DNA of 8,650 bases. It comes from Deltaproteobacteria bacterium. GTDB taxonomy: Bacteria; Myxococcota_A; UBA796; UBA2385. Below are positions 1 through 6,102 of the stretch, piece after piece (positions within the stretch are counted from its first letter, which is position 1; each line of letters opens with the position of its first letter). The notes under the pieces were generated by a model, which was not told the DNA's origin, searched no databases, and worked only from the letters and a program-made list of their open reading frames with translations. The stretch covers positions 1-8,650 of the forward strand of contig RFKJ01000285.1 in NCBI GenBank assembly GCA_003694325.1. Direction: 5' to 3'. The position numbers and the translations under genes were made by a program.

Positions 1-176
1 CCCCGGGCCTGGCCCGGGCGATCAGCAAGCAGACCGGCCTGCCGACGGAGATCGTCGACCCATTCCGCCGGATCCAGATCGACGAGCGGGCGTTCAACCC
101 CGCCTTCCTCAATGACATCGCGCCCCAGGCCGCCGTCGTGGTGGGCCTGGCGCTGCGGAGGCCGGGCGACAAATGA
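1..176 (+). CDS. pilM: PilM, type IV pilus assembly actin-like ATPase (3' end only)
   Basis: Only the last 57 complete codons are visible; the gene begins before the window. The reading frame ends with TGA at 174-176. The fragment has features of the C-terminal end of the PilM family: an Ile-Val-Asp-Pro-Phe segment (the 'DPF' that follows the Thr-Gly-Leu-Pro motif) and a terminal Val-Gly-Leu-Ala-Leu-Arg-Arg-Pro-Gly-Asp stretch. PilM is known as a cytoplasmic, FtsA/actin-like protein that binds the N-terminal peptide of PilN and links the pilus motor side to the membrane subcomplex. Its stop codon overlaps the pilN start (ATGA at 173-176), so translational coupling with pilN is likely. The nucleotide-binding part is outside the window and cannot be judged. 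Identity rests on this short tail plus the pilN-pilO-pilP-pilQ context, which makes it firm. Confidence 0.93.
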   Translation, partial: PGLARAISKQTGLPTEIVDPFRRIQIDERAFNPAFLNDIAPQAAVVVGLALRRPGDK

Positions 177-760
177 TTCGCATCAACCTCCTTCCTGTTC
201 GGACGACCAAGCGCCAGGAGGCTGTGCGCAGCCAGCTCCTGATGGCGGGGACCGGCGCCATCGCCCTGGTGGTCGTGCTGGTGCTGTTCCACATGGTCAT
301 GATCACCCGGGTGGCGACGGCGGAATCCGACGTGCGCGAGCTCAAGGCCGAGGTGGAGCGGATGAAGACCGTCGCCGCGCAGGCCGAGCAGGAGCAGAAG
401 CTGAAGGAAGACCTGCAGCGCAAGCTCGACGTGATCAAGCGACTGAACGCCAACCGCACCGGCCCGGTGCGGATGCTGGACGAACTGGCGGATGCAACGC
501 CCGAGAAGCTCACCCTGACCTCCCTCGACGAGGACAAGGGGCGGCTGCGGATCAGCGGATACGCCGTCAGCAACGAGGTGATCTCCCAGTTCCTCAGCAA
601 CCTGGAGCAGTCCGACTACTTCGAGGACGTCTACCTGAACTCCATCGAGCAGCAGGACAAGGACAACGTGTCCGTCAAGGTCTTCTCGGTCACGGCGCGG
701 CTGGTCGTGCCGGGCACCGAGGTCGAGGCCGACGCGGCAGAAGCCGGGGCGGACCAGTGA
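173..760 (+). CDS. pilN: PilN, type IV pilus inner-membrane alignment protein
   Basis: A 195-residue bitopic inner-membrane protein, the usual PilN length. It opens with Met-Ile-Arg-Ile-Asn-Leu-Leu-Pro, the conserved cytoplasmic motif that inserts into PilM, which fixes the start. One hydrophobic segment spans about residues 23-44. A charged heptad-like coiled coil follows at about 47-95, then a periplasmic domain at about 100-180 expected to have a ferredoxin-like fold and to pair with PilO. The C-terminus is an acidic, Ala-rich tail. A GGAGG at 157-161 lies 11 bases before the ATG, rather far, but the start also overlaps the pilM stop by 4 bases, so coupling probably helps. It is the second gene of the pilM-N-O-P-Q block. 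Function is from the family and not from any catalytic motif; PilN is structural. Confidence 0.95.
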   Translation: MIRINLLPVRTTKRQEAVRSQLLMAGTGAIALVVVLVLFHMVMITRVATAESDVRELKAEVERMKTVAAQAEQEQKLKEDLQRKLDVIKRLNANRTGPVRMLDELADATPEKLTLTSLDEDKGRLRISGYAVSNEVISQFLSNLEQSDYFEDVYLNSIEQQDKDNVSVKVFSVTARLVVPGTEVEADAAEAGADQ

Positions 761-804
761 TGGCACGGCGGCACCGCACCCGGCGGTCAAGGAGCTCCCA
801 GTGA
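760..804 (+). other. Possible 14-codon mini-ORF bridging pilN and pilO
   Basis: The 40-base pilN-pilO gap contains an ATG-initiated frame of 14 codons (Met-Ala-Arg-Arg-His-Arg-Thr-Arg-Arg-Ser-Arg-Ser-Ser-Gln). Its ATG at 760 shares a base with the pilN stop (TGATG), and its TGA at 802-804 overlaps the pilO GTG start (GTGA). That arrangement would let ribosomes re-initiate from pilN through the mini-ORF into pilO. The peptide has six Arg and one His. No Shine-Dalgarno of its own is obvious. It could equally be chance, since open frames are common in high-GC DNA. I recognise no family. Confidence 0.25.
789..794 (+). promoter_or_regulatory. Ribosome binding site of pilO
   Basis: AAGGAG sits 6 bases before the GTG at 801. 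This strong Shine-Dalgarno at ideal spacing decides the GTG start of pilO, for which no in-frame ATG is near. Confidence 0.75.
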
Positions 805-1454
805 ACGGTTCTCGGATCCTCGAGCAGCTTGGCCGCCTGCCGCGGTCGCAGCGCCTGCTGCTCTTCCTCCTCGTCTACGTGCTGATGATCGGCGCGTACG
901 TGTTCCTCCTGTTCATGCCGGCGAACGAGAAGATCGCCCAGCTCCGGCAGGAGGAGGCCTCCCTCGCCCAGCAGAAGGCGCAGCTCGAGCAGCGCCTGGC
1001 GGACAAGGAGCGGTTCGAAGCCGAGCTGCAGGCCCTGATGGCCGACCTGAAGGAGGCGCTCAAGGAGCTGCCCAACGATCGGGAGATCCCGGGGCTGCTC
1101 AAGGGTATCAGCAGCATGGGCAAGAAGGTCGGGCTCGAGGTCCGGCGGTTCCAGCCCCTCCCCGAGAAGAAGCTCGACTACGTGGCGGAGGTTCCGGTGG
1201 CGCTCGAGGTCGCCGGGTCCTACCACGAGGTCGCGCTGTTCTTCGAGCGCCTGTCGAAGATGAACCGGATCGTGTACGTGCAGGACATCGAGATGGGAGA
1301 GCCCGAGGAGATCGGGGGAGAGACCCGCCTGAAGGTGACCGGCAACGCGGTGACCTTCCGCTTCCTCAGCGACGAGGAGATCAGCGCGGCCCAGGCGGCC
1401 AAGAGCGGCAAGGGCAAGGGCCGGCGCCGCCGCCGCGGCAAGGGAGGCAAGTGA
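801..1454 (+). CDS. pilO: PilO, type IV pilus inner-membrane alignment protein
   Basis: A 217-residue protein with a short cytoplasmic N-terminus, one transmembrane segment at about residues 19-38, a long coiled coil at about 40-90, and a periplasmic PilO domain at about 93-190. The conserved Leu-Pro-Asn-Asp-Arg-Glu-Ile-Pro segment follows the coiled coil, and a Gly-Ser-Tyr-His-Glu-Val segment precedes the helix ending in Arg-Ile-Val, all as in the family. PilO heterodimerises with PilN and supports PilP and the secretin. The start is GTG. The last 17 residues (201-217) are only Lys, Gly, Arg and one Ser, including five Arg in a row; this polybasic tail would be periplasmic and is not a usual PilO feature. 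Its codons also contain the pilP ribosome binding site. The stop overlaps the pilP start region. Confidence 0.94.
   Translation: MNGSRILEQLGRLPRSQRLLLFLLVYVLMIGAYVFLLFMPANEKIAQLRQEEASLAQQKAQLEQRLADKERFEAELQALMADLKEALKELPNDREIPGLLKGISSMGKKVGLEVRRFQPLPEKKLDYVAEVPVALEVAGSYHEVALFFERLSKMNRIVYVQDIEMGEPEEIGGETRLKVTGNAVTFRFLSDEEISAAQAAKSGKGKGRRRRRGKGGK
1441..1447 (+). promoter_or_regulatory. Ribosome binding site of pilP
   Basis: AGGGAGG lies inside the last codons of pilO. It is 6 bases from ATG 1454 but only 3 from GTG 1451, so it favours the ATG as the pilP start. Confidence 0.6.
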
Positions 1455-1972
1455 TGGACCGGACCTGGACCAAGGCCATCGTCTGGGGCCTTCTGCTGAC
1501 CGCCTCCGGCTGTGACTTCTTCATCAGCGGCAGCGGCGACAAGCCGCCGCCCGCCGAGGCCACCGCCCCCAAGCCCCTGCCCGAGAAGGTCAAGTCCAAG
1601 CTGGATGAAGCCATCGAGGCGCAGGAGTCCTACACCTACAACCCCATCGGCAAGCGCGATCCCTTCCGCAGCTTCCTGTCGTCCGGGGAGCGGGTCGGAG
1701 ACGACGTCCCCCAGACCCCGCTGCAGCGCTACGAGGTGGACCAGTACCAGCTCGTCGGGATCATCTGGGGCGTCGAGCGGCCCCGGGCCCTGGTCCAGGA
1801 CCCGGAAGGCGTGGGCCATGTCCTCGAGGTCGGCACCTACATCGGCAAGAACTGGGGCAAGGTCACCGCCATCAACCCCGACGCCGTGATCGTCACCGAG
1901 GAATACCAGACGTTCAAGGGCGACCTCGTGGTCAACGACATCAAGCTCACCCTCCCGGTCACGGAGGGATGA
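1454..1972 (+). CDS. pilP: PilP, type IV pilus periplasmic lipoprotein
   Basis: A 172-residue lipoprotein. A hydrophobic signal segment (about residues 7-19) ends in Thr-Ala-Ser-Gly-Cys, so Cys20 is the probable lipidated residue; Ala at -3 is tolerated though Leu is commoner. A flexible Pro/Ala/Lys-rich linker follows. The Tyr-Asn-Pro-Ile-Gly-Lys-Arg-Asp-Pro-Phe motif (62-71) is the conserved segment that contacts PilN/PilO in the family. Residues about 90-170 form the small beta domain, with a Tyr-Ile-Gly-Lys-Asn segment, known to touch the N-domains of PilQ. The start could be GTG 1451 or ATG 1454; Shine-Dalgarno spacing favours 1454. ATG 1454 shares a base with the pilO stop (TGATG), consistent with coupling. 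Together with PilN, PilO and PilQ it completes the trans-envelope bridge. Confidence 0.94.
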   Translation: MDRTWTKAIVWGLLLTASGCDFFISGSGDKPPPAEATAPKPLPEKVKSKLDEAIEAQESYTYNPIGKRDPFRSFLSSGERVGDDVPQTPLQRYEVDQYQLVGIIWGVERPRALVQDPEGVGHVLEVGTYIGKNWGKVTAINPDAVIVTEEYQTFKGDLVVNDIKLTLPVTEG

Positions 1973-1991
1973 GCATGCCCCAGGCTGCAGC

Positions 1992-2032
1992 GGCCGGTCC
2001 GCGGCCATCCACCCCTCGCTCCCTCCTGGGAG
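1992..2032 (+). promoter_or_regulatory. Two short hairpins before pilQ, the second masking its ribosome binding site
   Basis: The 68-base pilP-pilQ gap is the largest in the window. It holds two inverted repeats: GGCCG/CGGCC (1992-1996 and 2002-2006, 5-base loop) and CTCCC/GGGAG (2019-2023 and 2028-2032, 4-base loop). The 3' arm of the second is the Shine-Dalgarno of pilQ, so folding could limit pilQ initiation. Stems of 5 bp are short and could arise by chance in GC-rich DNA. Confidence 0.3.
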
Positions 2033-2034
2033 GT
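2028..2034 (+). promoter_or_regulatory. Ribosome binding site of pilQ
   Basis: GGGAGGT is about 6-7 bases upstream of ATG 2041. This strong site places the pilQ start at 2041, directly at a classic signal peptide, rather than at the in-frame ATG 1969 that overlaps the pilP stop. Confidence 0.7.
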
Positions 2035-2040
2035 CACAAG

Positions 2041-4482
2041 ATGAAGTCGGTCGAACGCAAGATTCGCGGCCTGTTCGCTCTGGGTCTGGCGGCCGGGCTC
2101 GCCCTGGCCGCGGGTCCCGCCCGGGCACAGCAGGTCCAGGTCCAGGCCATGCAGGTCGTCCCGGGGGACACCACCCAGGTCGTGCTGACGCTGGACCGGG
2201 TCGCGGCCGGATCGGCGGTGAGCAGCTTCACGATGTCGGATCCCGATCGGGTGATCGTCGACATCGCCGACGCCTCCCTGGCCGACGCCGTCACCACGAT
2301 CGAAGGGGCCGGGGATCTCGTGGACCGGGTCGAGGCCGAATCCTTCGATGACGGGCAGGGCCTCATCACCCGCGTCCGGATCTACCTGAAGCAGGGCGCC
2401 GAGCACCGGGTGGTGACCGAGGGTGGCGTCGTACGCATCGAGTTGACGCCCGGCTCGGGGAACGTCGACCCCATGGCCGATGCCCTGGCGGGCGGAGCGC
2501 TTCCCCAGGCGGACTCGGGCGCCGGCTCCAGCGACGTGGCCAACTTCACGGTGCCCGGCCAGTACACGCAGGCTCCGGACTCGGCCGGCGGCGTGCCCAG
2601 CGGGCCGTGCCTGTCGGGGTCGGGGTGCTCCGAGGACCAGCTCCCCCCCGGACCGCGCGTCCGCTCGCTGGACTTCAACCAGCTCGCCGACGTCAGCCGG
2701 ATCATCATCGGGACCCACGCGACGAAGAACTACACGGCCTCGCAGCCCAGCGACAACCTCATCGTCGTCGACCTTCCCGGCGCCTACGTGCCGAAGTCGC
2801 TGCAGCGGGTCATCGACACCAGCCAGTTCTACTCGCCGGTCCGGTCGGTGCGGGCCTACCCGACCCGTTCGGGCGCCCGGGTGGCCATCAACCTGCGGAC
2901 GAACACGCAGTACACCGTCCACGAGGCCGGCGACAACCAGATCTTCGTGGACGTCGCGGTCCCGGCGTCGATGCAGCAGCAGGCCGAGGCCGGGCAGCTC
3001 GGCGGCGACGTCGCGCCGGCCGGGCCGGCGGACCAGGGGCTCAAGAGCGCCTACGCCAGCGAGGTCTACATCGGGGCGGGCGGGGCCACCGCCGCGCCGC
3101 AGTCGGCCTTCAACCAGGGGGTGGGCATCGGCGACCCCAGCTCGGTCCTCGGGATGTCCACCGGGTTCATGGTCGACCAGTCGGCCGGGACCGGCATGAC
3201 CTACACCGGCCGCAAGATCAGCCTGGACTTCGTCAACGCCGACATCCACTCCATCTTCCGGCTGATCTCCAGCGTCTCCCGCCTGAACATCGTCGCTGGC
3301 GATGACGTCAAGGGCCTCGTCACCGTGCGGATGGAGGACGTGCCCTGGGACCAGGCCTTTGCCGCCATCCTCCAGGCGAAGGGGCTGGGTTCGCAGCGGT
3401 ACGGCAACATCGTGCGCGTGGCCCCGCTGGAGACCCTGAAGGCCGAGCAGCAGGCCCGGTTGGAGGCCAAGCGGGCCACCGAGGAGCTCAAGGATCTGAA
3501 CATGATGGTGATTCCGCTCAACTACGCGGACGCCAACGAAGTCAAGATCCAGATGCAGACCATGGTCTCCCCGAAGGGCAGCGTGGACGTCGACGAGCGC
3601 ACCAACCAGATCGTGGTGCGCGAGACCGACGATCGGCTCGCCCAGATCCGCGAGCTGGTGCGGCAGCTCGACCTGAGCACCCCCCAGGTGCTCATCGAGG
3701 CGCGGGTGGTCGAGGCGAGCAGCAACTTCAGTCGCTCGCTGGGGATCCAGTGGGGCGGTTCCTTCGATGCCAGTGCAGCCACCGGCTACAGCACGGGCCT
3801 GCTGTTCCCCAACAGCATTCGGGCCAACGGCGGGGTGGACTCGGTCCAGGGTGGCGAGGTGTTCTTCACCGAGAGCGCGGCCTCGACTGACACCCTCCTC
3901 GTCGACCTGGGGGCCAGCAGCGCCACCTCGGCGATCAACCTCAACCTCGGCAGCATCCCCGGCCTGCTCGACCTGGACGCCCGTCTCTCGGCCGCCGAGA
4001 CGGACGGGTTCGCCAAGGTGATCTCGGCGCCGCGAATCACGACGGTCGACAACGAGGAGGCCCGGATCTCGCAGGGGCAGCGGATCCCGTACCTGTCGAC
4101 CAGCGCCGGCGGGACCCAGGTGCAGTTCATCGTGGCGGCCCTGGAGCTCAACGTCACCCCACACGTCACCTCGGACGGCAAGATCTTCCTGGACGTCGAG
4201 GTGACCAACAACCGGGCCGACTTCTCGGTCACGGTGCAGGGGCAGCCGGCCATCCAGATCAAGGAGGCCCAGACCGAGGTGCTGGTGCCCGATGGCGACA
4301 CCACCGTCATCGGTGGGGTGTTCTCCACCGAGGAGGCGGAGTCCTACTCGCGCACCCCCGGCCTCGCGAAGATCCCGCTGCTCGGCTACCTGTTCCGGAA
4401 CAGCAGCAAGAGCATGACCCGCAACGAGCTGCTGGTCTTCCTCACACCGCACATCGTGACCCAGGCCGAAGAACTCGACTGA
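2041..4482 (+). CDS. pilQ: PilQ, type IV pilus outer-membrane secretin
   Basis: An 813-residue secretin, within the family's range. Residues 1-29 form a Sec signal peptide with Arg/Lys n-region, Leu/Ala core and Ala-Arg-Ala cleavage site before Gln30. Two AMIN peptidoglycan-binding domains follow, about 32-140 and 206-306. A STN/N0-like domain starts near Gly390 (to about 460), a secretin N1 domain spans about 488-555, and the secretin channel domain runs from about 548 to 808, with the Val-Pro-Asp-Gly-Asp-Thr-Thr-Val-Ile-Gly-Gly signature at 749-759 and Leu-Leu-Gly-Tyr-Leu-Phe-Arg, then Leu-Val-Phe-Leu-Thr-Pro-His at the end. It forms the gated outer-membrane pore for the pilus. Its only two cysteines, 190 and 196, lie in the linker between the AMIN domains. 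The start is set by the Shine-Dalgarno and signal peptide; an in-frame alternative at 1969 would add 24 residues ahead of the signal peptide and is less likely. Confidence 0.96.
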   Translation: MKSVERKIRGLFALGLAAGLALAAGPARAQQVQVQAMQVVPGDTTQVVLTLDRVAAGSAVSSFTMSDPDRVIVDIADASLADAVTTIEGAGDLVDRVEAESFDDGQGLITRVRIYLKQGAEHRVVTEGGVVRIELTPGSGNVDPMADALAGGALPQADSGAGSSDVANFTVPGQYTQAPDSAGGVPSGPCLSGSGCSEDQLPPGPRVRSLDFNQLADVSRIIIGTHATKNYTASQPSDNLIVVDLPGAYVPKSLQRVIDTSQFYSPVRSVRAYPTRSGARVAINLRTNTQYTVHEAGDNQIFVDVAVPASMQQQAEAGQLGGDVAPAGPADQGLKSAYASEVYIGAGGATAAPQSAFNQGVGIGDPSSVLGMSTGFMVDQSAGTGMTYTGRKISLDFVNADIHSIFRLISSVSRLNIVAGDDVKGLVTVRMEDVPWDQAFAAILQAKGLGSQRYGNIVRVAPLETLKAEQQARLEAKRATEELKDLNMMVIPLNYADANEVKIQMQTMVSPKGSVDVDERTNQIVVRETDDRLAQIRELVRQLDLSTPQVLIEARVVEASSNFSRSLGIQWGGSFDASAATGYSTGLLFPNSIRANGGVDSVQGGEVFFTESAASTDTLLVDLGASSATSAINLNLGSIPGLLDLDARLSAAETDGFAKVISAPRITTVDNEEARISQGQRIPYLSTSAGGTQVQFIVAALELNVTPHVTSDGKIFLDVEVTNNRADFSVTVQGQPAIQIKEAQTEVLVPDGDTTVIGGVFSTEEAESYSRTPGLAKIPLLGYLFRNSSKSMTRNELLVFLTPHIVTQAEELD

Positions 4483-4483
4483 G

Positions 4484-4500
4484 CACCGTCGTGGACGGTG
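4484..4500 (+). promoter_or_regulatory. Perfect 7-bp hairpin at the pilQ-aroK junction with the aroK GTG in its loop
   Basis: CACCGTC (4484-4490) and GACGGTG (4494-4500) are exact reverse complements separated by GTG (4491-4493), the proposed aroK start codon; an outer G-U pair may extend it. There is no T-run after it, so it is not a typical rho-independent terminator. It may act in translation control or mRNA processing between the pilus and shikimate parts of the transcript, or may be coincidental. Confidence 0.4.
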
Positions 4501-4997
4501 TGCGCGAAGCGGGCCCGGCCGGCGTGGCGCTGGCCGGGTTCATGGCAGTCGGCAAGTCGACGATCGGTCGTCGCCTGGCGGTTCGCCTGGAATTGCCCTT
4601 CGTCGACCTGGACGAGGCAATCGTTGCCCAGGAGGGAAGGTCGATTCCCGATTTGTTCGCCGATGGGGGAGAGCTGGCATTCCGGGAGGCGGAACGGAGA
4701 GCACTGGGAACCGTGCTCGCCGGCGGTCCGCAGGTCCTGGCGTTGGGGGGCGGCACGATCCACCACTTCGACAACCTGGAGCGGCTGCGAGCCGTCCTGC
4801 CGGTCGTGGTGCTGGACGCCCCGTGGTCGGTCATCGCCGCGCGCCTGGGGCACGGCAGCGGGCGGCCCCTGGCCGGCGAGGCTCGGGCGTTGTGGGAGGC
4901 CCGCCGGGCCGTGGATCTCGCCGCGGGGACCGTGGTCGACGTGGGTCACGACCCGCCCGACGTCGCGGTCGAGCGGGTACTGGCGGTGCTGGCATGA
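4491..4997 (+). CDS. aroK: Shikimate kinase
   Basis: A 168-residue P-loop kinase that phosphorylates shikimate to shikimate 3-phosphate with ATP, in the cytoplasm. Seen directly: Walker A Gly-Phe-Met-Ala-Val-Gly-Lys-Ser-Thr at 16-24; Asp39-Leu-Asp41 (shikimate/Mg2+ site); Phe64-Arg65-Glu-Ala-Glu (shikimate-binding Arg); Gly-Gly-Gly at 86-88; and a lid Arg125-Pro-Leu. After the lid, the sequence is shorter and lacks the usual Arg-x-Pro-Leu-Tyr, reading Glu-Ala-Arg-Arg-Ala-Val-Asp instead; Arg138 or Arg139 may serve for adenine stacking. The start is uncertain: GTG 4491 or in-frame GTG 4500, neither with a clear Shine-Dalgarno, and the first sits in a hairpin loop. It follows pilQ by 8 bases, the well-known pilQ-aroK-aroB order. 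Confidence 0.92.
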   Translation: MDGVREAGPAGVALAGFMAVGKSTIGRRLAVRLELPFVDLDEAIVAQEGRSIPDLFADGGELAFREAERRALGTVLAGGPQVLALGGGTIHHFDNLERLRAVLPVVVLDAPWSVIAARLGHGSGRPLAGEARALWEARRAVDLAAGTVVDVGHDPPDVAVERVLAVLA

Positions 4998-5000
4998 GGA
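4995..5000 (+). promoter_or_regulatory. Ribosome binding site of aroB overlapping the aroK stop
   Basis: TGAGGA includes the aroK TGA stop and a GAGG core, 8 bases before ATG 5008. It supports ATG 5008 as the aroB start and coupling of aroB to aroK translation. Confidence 0.6.
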
Positions 5001-5007
5001 CACCGGC

Positions 5008-6102
5008 ATGAAGATCGAGGTCGAACTCGGCGGGCGGAGCTACCCGATCCACGTCATCGAGGGAGGACTGGAGGGGTTGGGGGCCGCCATGCGGGCGGCG
5101 CTGCCCCCCGGGCCGGCGGTGGTGGTGACCAACCCGGTGGTCGGCGCGCTGTATGCCCGGGACTGCGTGGACAGCCTCTCCGCGGCGGGGTTCTCGCCGG
5201 TCGTGGTGCAGGTTCCGGACGGCGAGGCGGCCAAGACGGTGGAGACCTGGCACCGCCTGGTGCTGGACCTGCTGGCGACCGGCCTGCGGCGGACCACCCC
5301 GGTGGTGGCCCTGGGCGGCGGCGTCACCGGCGACATCGCCGGCTTCGCCGCGGCCAGCGCGCTGCGGGGGGTGCCGCTGGTGCAGGTCCCCACCACCCTG
5401 TTGAGCATGGTGGACAGCGCCGTGGGCGGAAAGACCGGCGTCAACGTCCCGGCCGGCAAGAACCTGGTCGGGGCCTTCTACCAGCCGCGGCTGGTATACG
5501 CGGCGTTGGATACCCTGCGCACGCTCGACCCGGCTGAGCTGCGCTCCGGGCTGGGCGAGGTGGTCAAGCACGGGGTGCTGCGGGATCCGGCGCTGTTTGC
5601 GCTGTGCGAGGAGCGCGCCGAAGACGCCCGGGGGCTCGACGGCGAGGTCGTCGCCGAGATGGTCGTTCGGAGCTGCCGGGTCAAGGCGGCGGTCGTCGCC
5701 GCCGATGAGCGGGAGTCCGGACTGCGGGCGATCCTCAACCTCGGGCACACCGTCGGCCACGCCATCGAGAACGTCCTGGGCTACGGGGTGCTGCGCCACG
5801 GCGAATGCGTCGGCATCGGGCTGGTGGCGGAGACCCGGTGGGCGGCGGCGCGGGGGGACTGCACCGCCGACACCGCCCGGCGAGTGACCGACACGGTGCG
5901 CCGCCTCGGCCTGCCGCTGGCCCCTCCACCGGTCGACCGGGAGGCGCTGATCGCCGCCGCCGGATACGACAAGAAGGCCGCACGTGGTATGCTCGCGACC
6001 GCGGTCGTCGAGCGGATCGGGGCCGTGCGACTGGAACGCGTCGCCTTCACCGAAGTCCCGCAGATGCTCGCCCAAATCCCCGCGCACCTGGAGATGTCAT
6101 GA
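5008..6102 (+). CDS. aroB: 3-dehydroquinate synthase
   Basis: A 364-residue cytoplasmic, NAD- and metal-dependent enzyme of the usual length, converting DAHP to 3-dehydroquinate, the second step of the shikimate pathway. NAD-binding motif Gly-Gly-Gly-Val-Thr-Gly-Asp-Ile-Ala-Gly-Phe lies at 103-113, followed by the conserved Pro-Thr-Thr-Leu-Leu-Ser-Met-Val-Asp-Ser and Gly-Gly-Lys-Thr-Gly-Val-Asn segments. The three metal ligands are present at Glu184, His247 and His264, the same numbers as I recall for E. coli AroB. The frame is open upstream to 4498, but that part is an out-of-frame reading of aroK; homology and the Shine-Dalgarno begin at 5008. It follows aroK by 10 bases and overlaps the next gene by 4 bases (ATGA at 6099-6102). 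Confidence 0.96.
   Translation: MKIEVELGGRSYPIHVIEGGLEGLGAAMRAALPPGPAVVVTNPVVGALYARDCVDSLSAAGFSPVVVQVPDGEAAKTVETWHRLVLDLLATGLRRTTPVVALGGGVTGDIAGFAAASALRGVPLVQVPTTLLSMVDSAVGGKTGVNVPAGKNLVGAFYQPRLVYAALDTLRTLDPAELRSGLGEVVKHGVLRDPALFALCEERAEDARGLDGEVVAEMVVRSCRVKAAVVAADERESGLRAILNLGHTVGHAIENVLGYGVLRHGECVGIGLVAETRWAAARGDCTADTARRVTDTVRRLGLPLAPPPVDREALIAAAGYDKKAARGMLATAVVERIGAVRLERVAFTEVPQMLAQIPAHLEMS

Noticed and set aside
1837..4452. 871-codon open frame on the minus strand opposite pilQ
   Set aside because: It mirrors pilQ codon bias in high-GC DNA, is rich in Arg/Gly/Asp/His low-complexity sequence, shows no family motif, and lies opposite a clear secretin.
4484..4500. Rho-independent terminator after pilQ
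   Set aside because: The stem is perfect but short with a 3-base loop, no T-run follows, and aroK begins at once; I keep it as a possible regulatory hairpin instead.
5805..6098. N-terminal extension of the lipoprotein upstream of 6099
   Set aside because: The extension is Arg/Gly/Pro-rich out-of-frame aroB sequence and would bury the lipobox signal; ATG 6099 has a Shine-Dalgarno and the ATGA overlap.
4498..6102. A 534-codon frame that looks like a kinase-AroB fusion
   Set aside because: The first 170 codons are an out-of-frame reading of aroK with Trp/Arg/Ser-rich nonsense; the real shikimate kinase is in another frame and AroB homology begins at ATG 5008.
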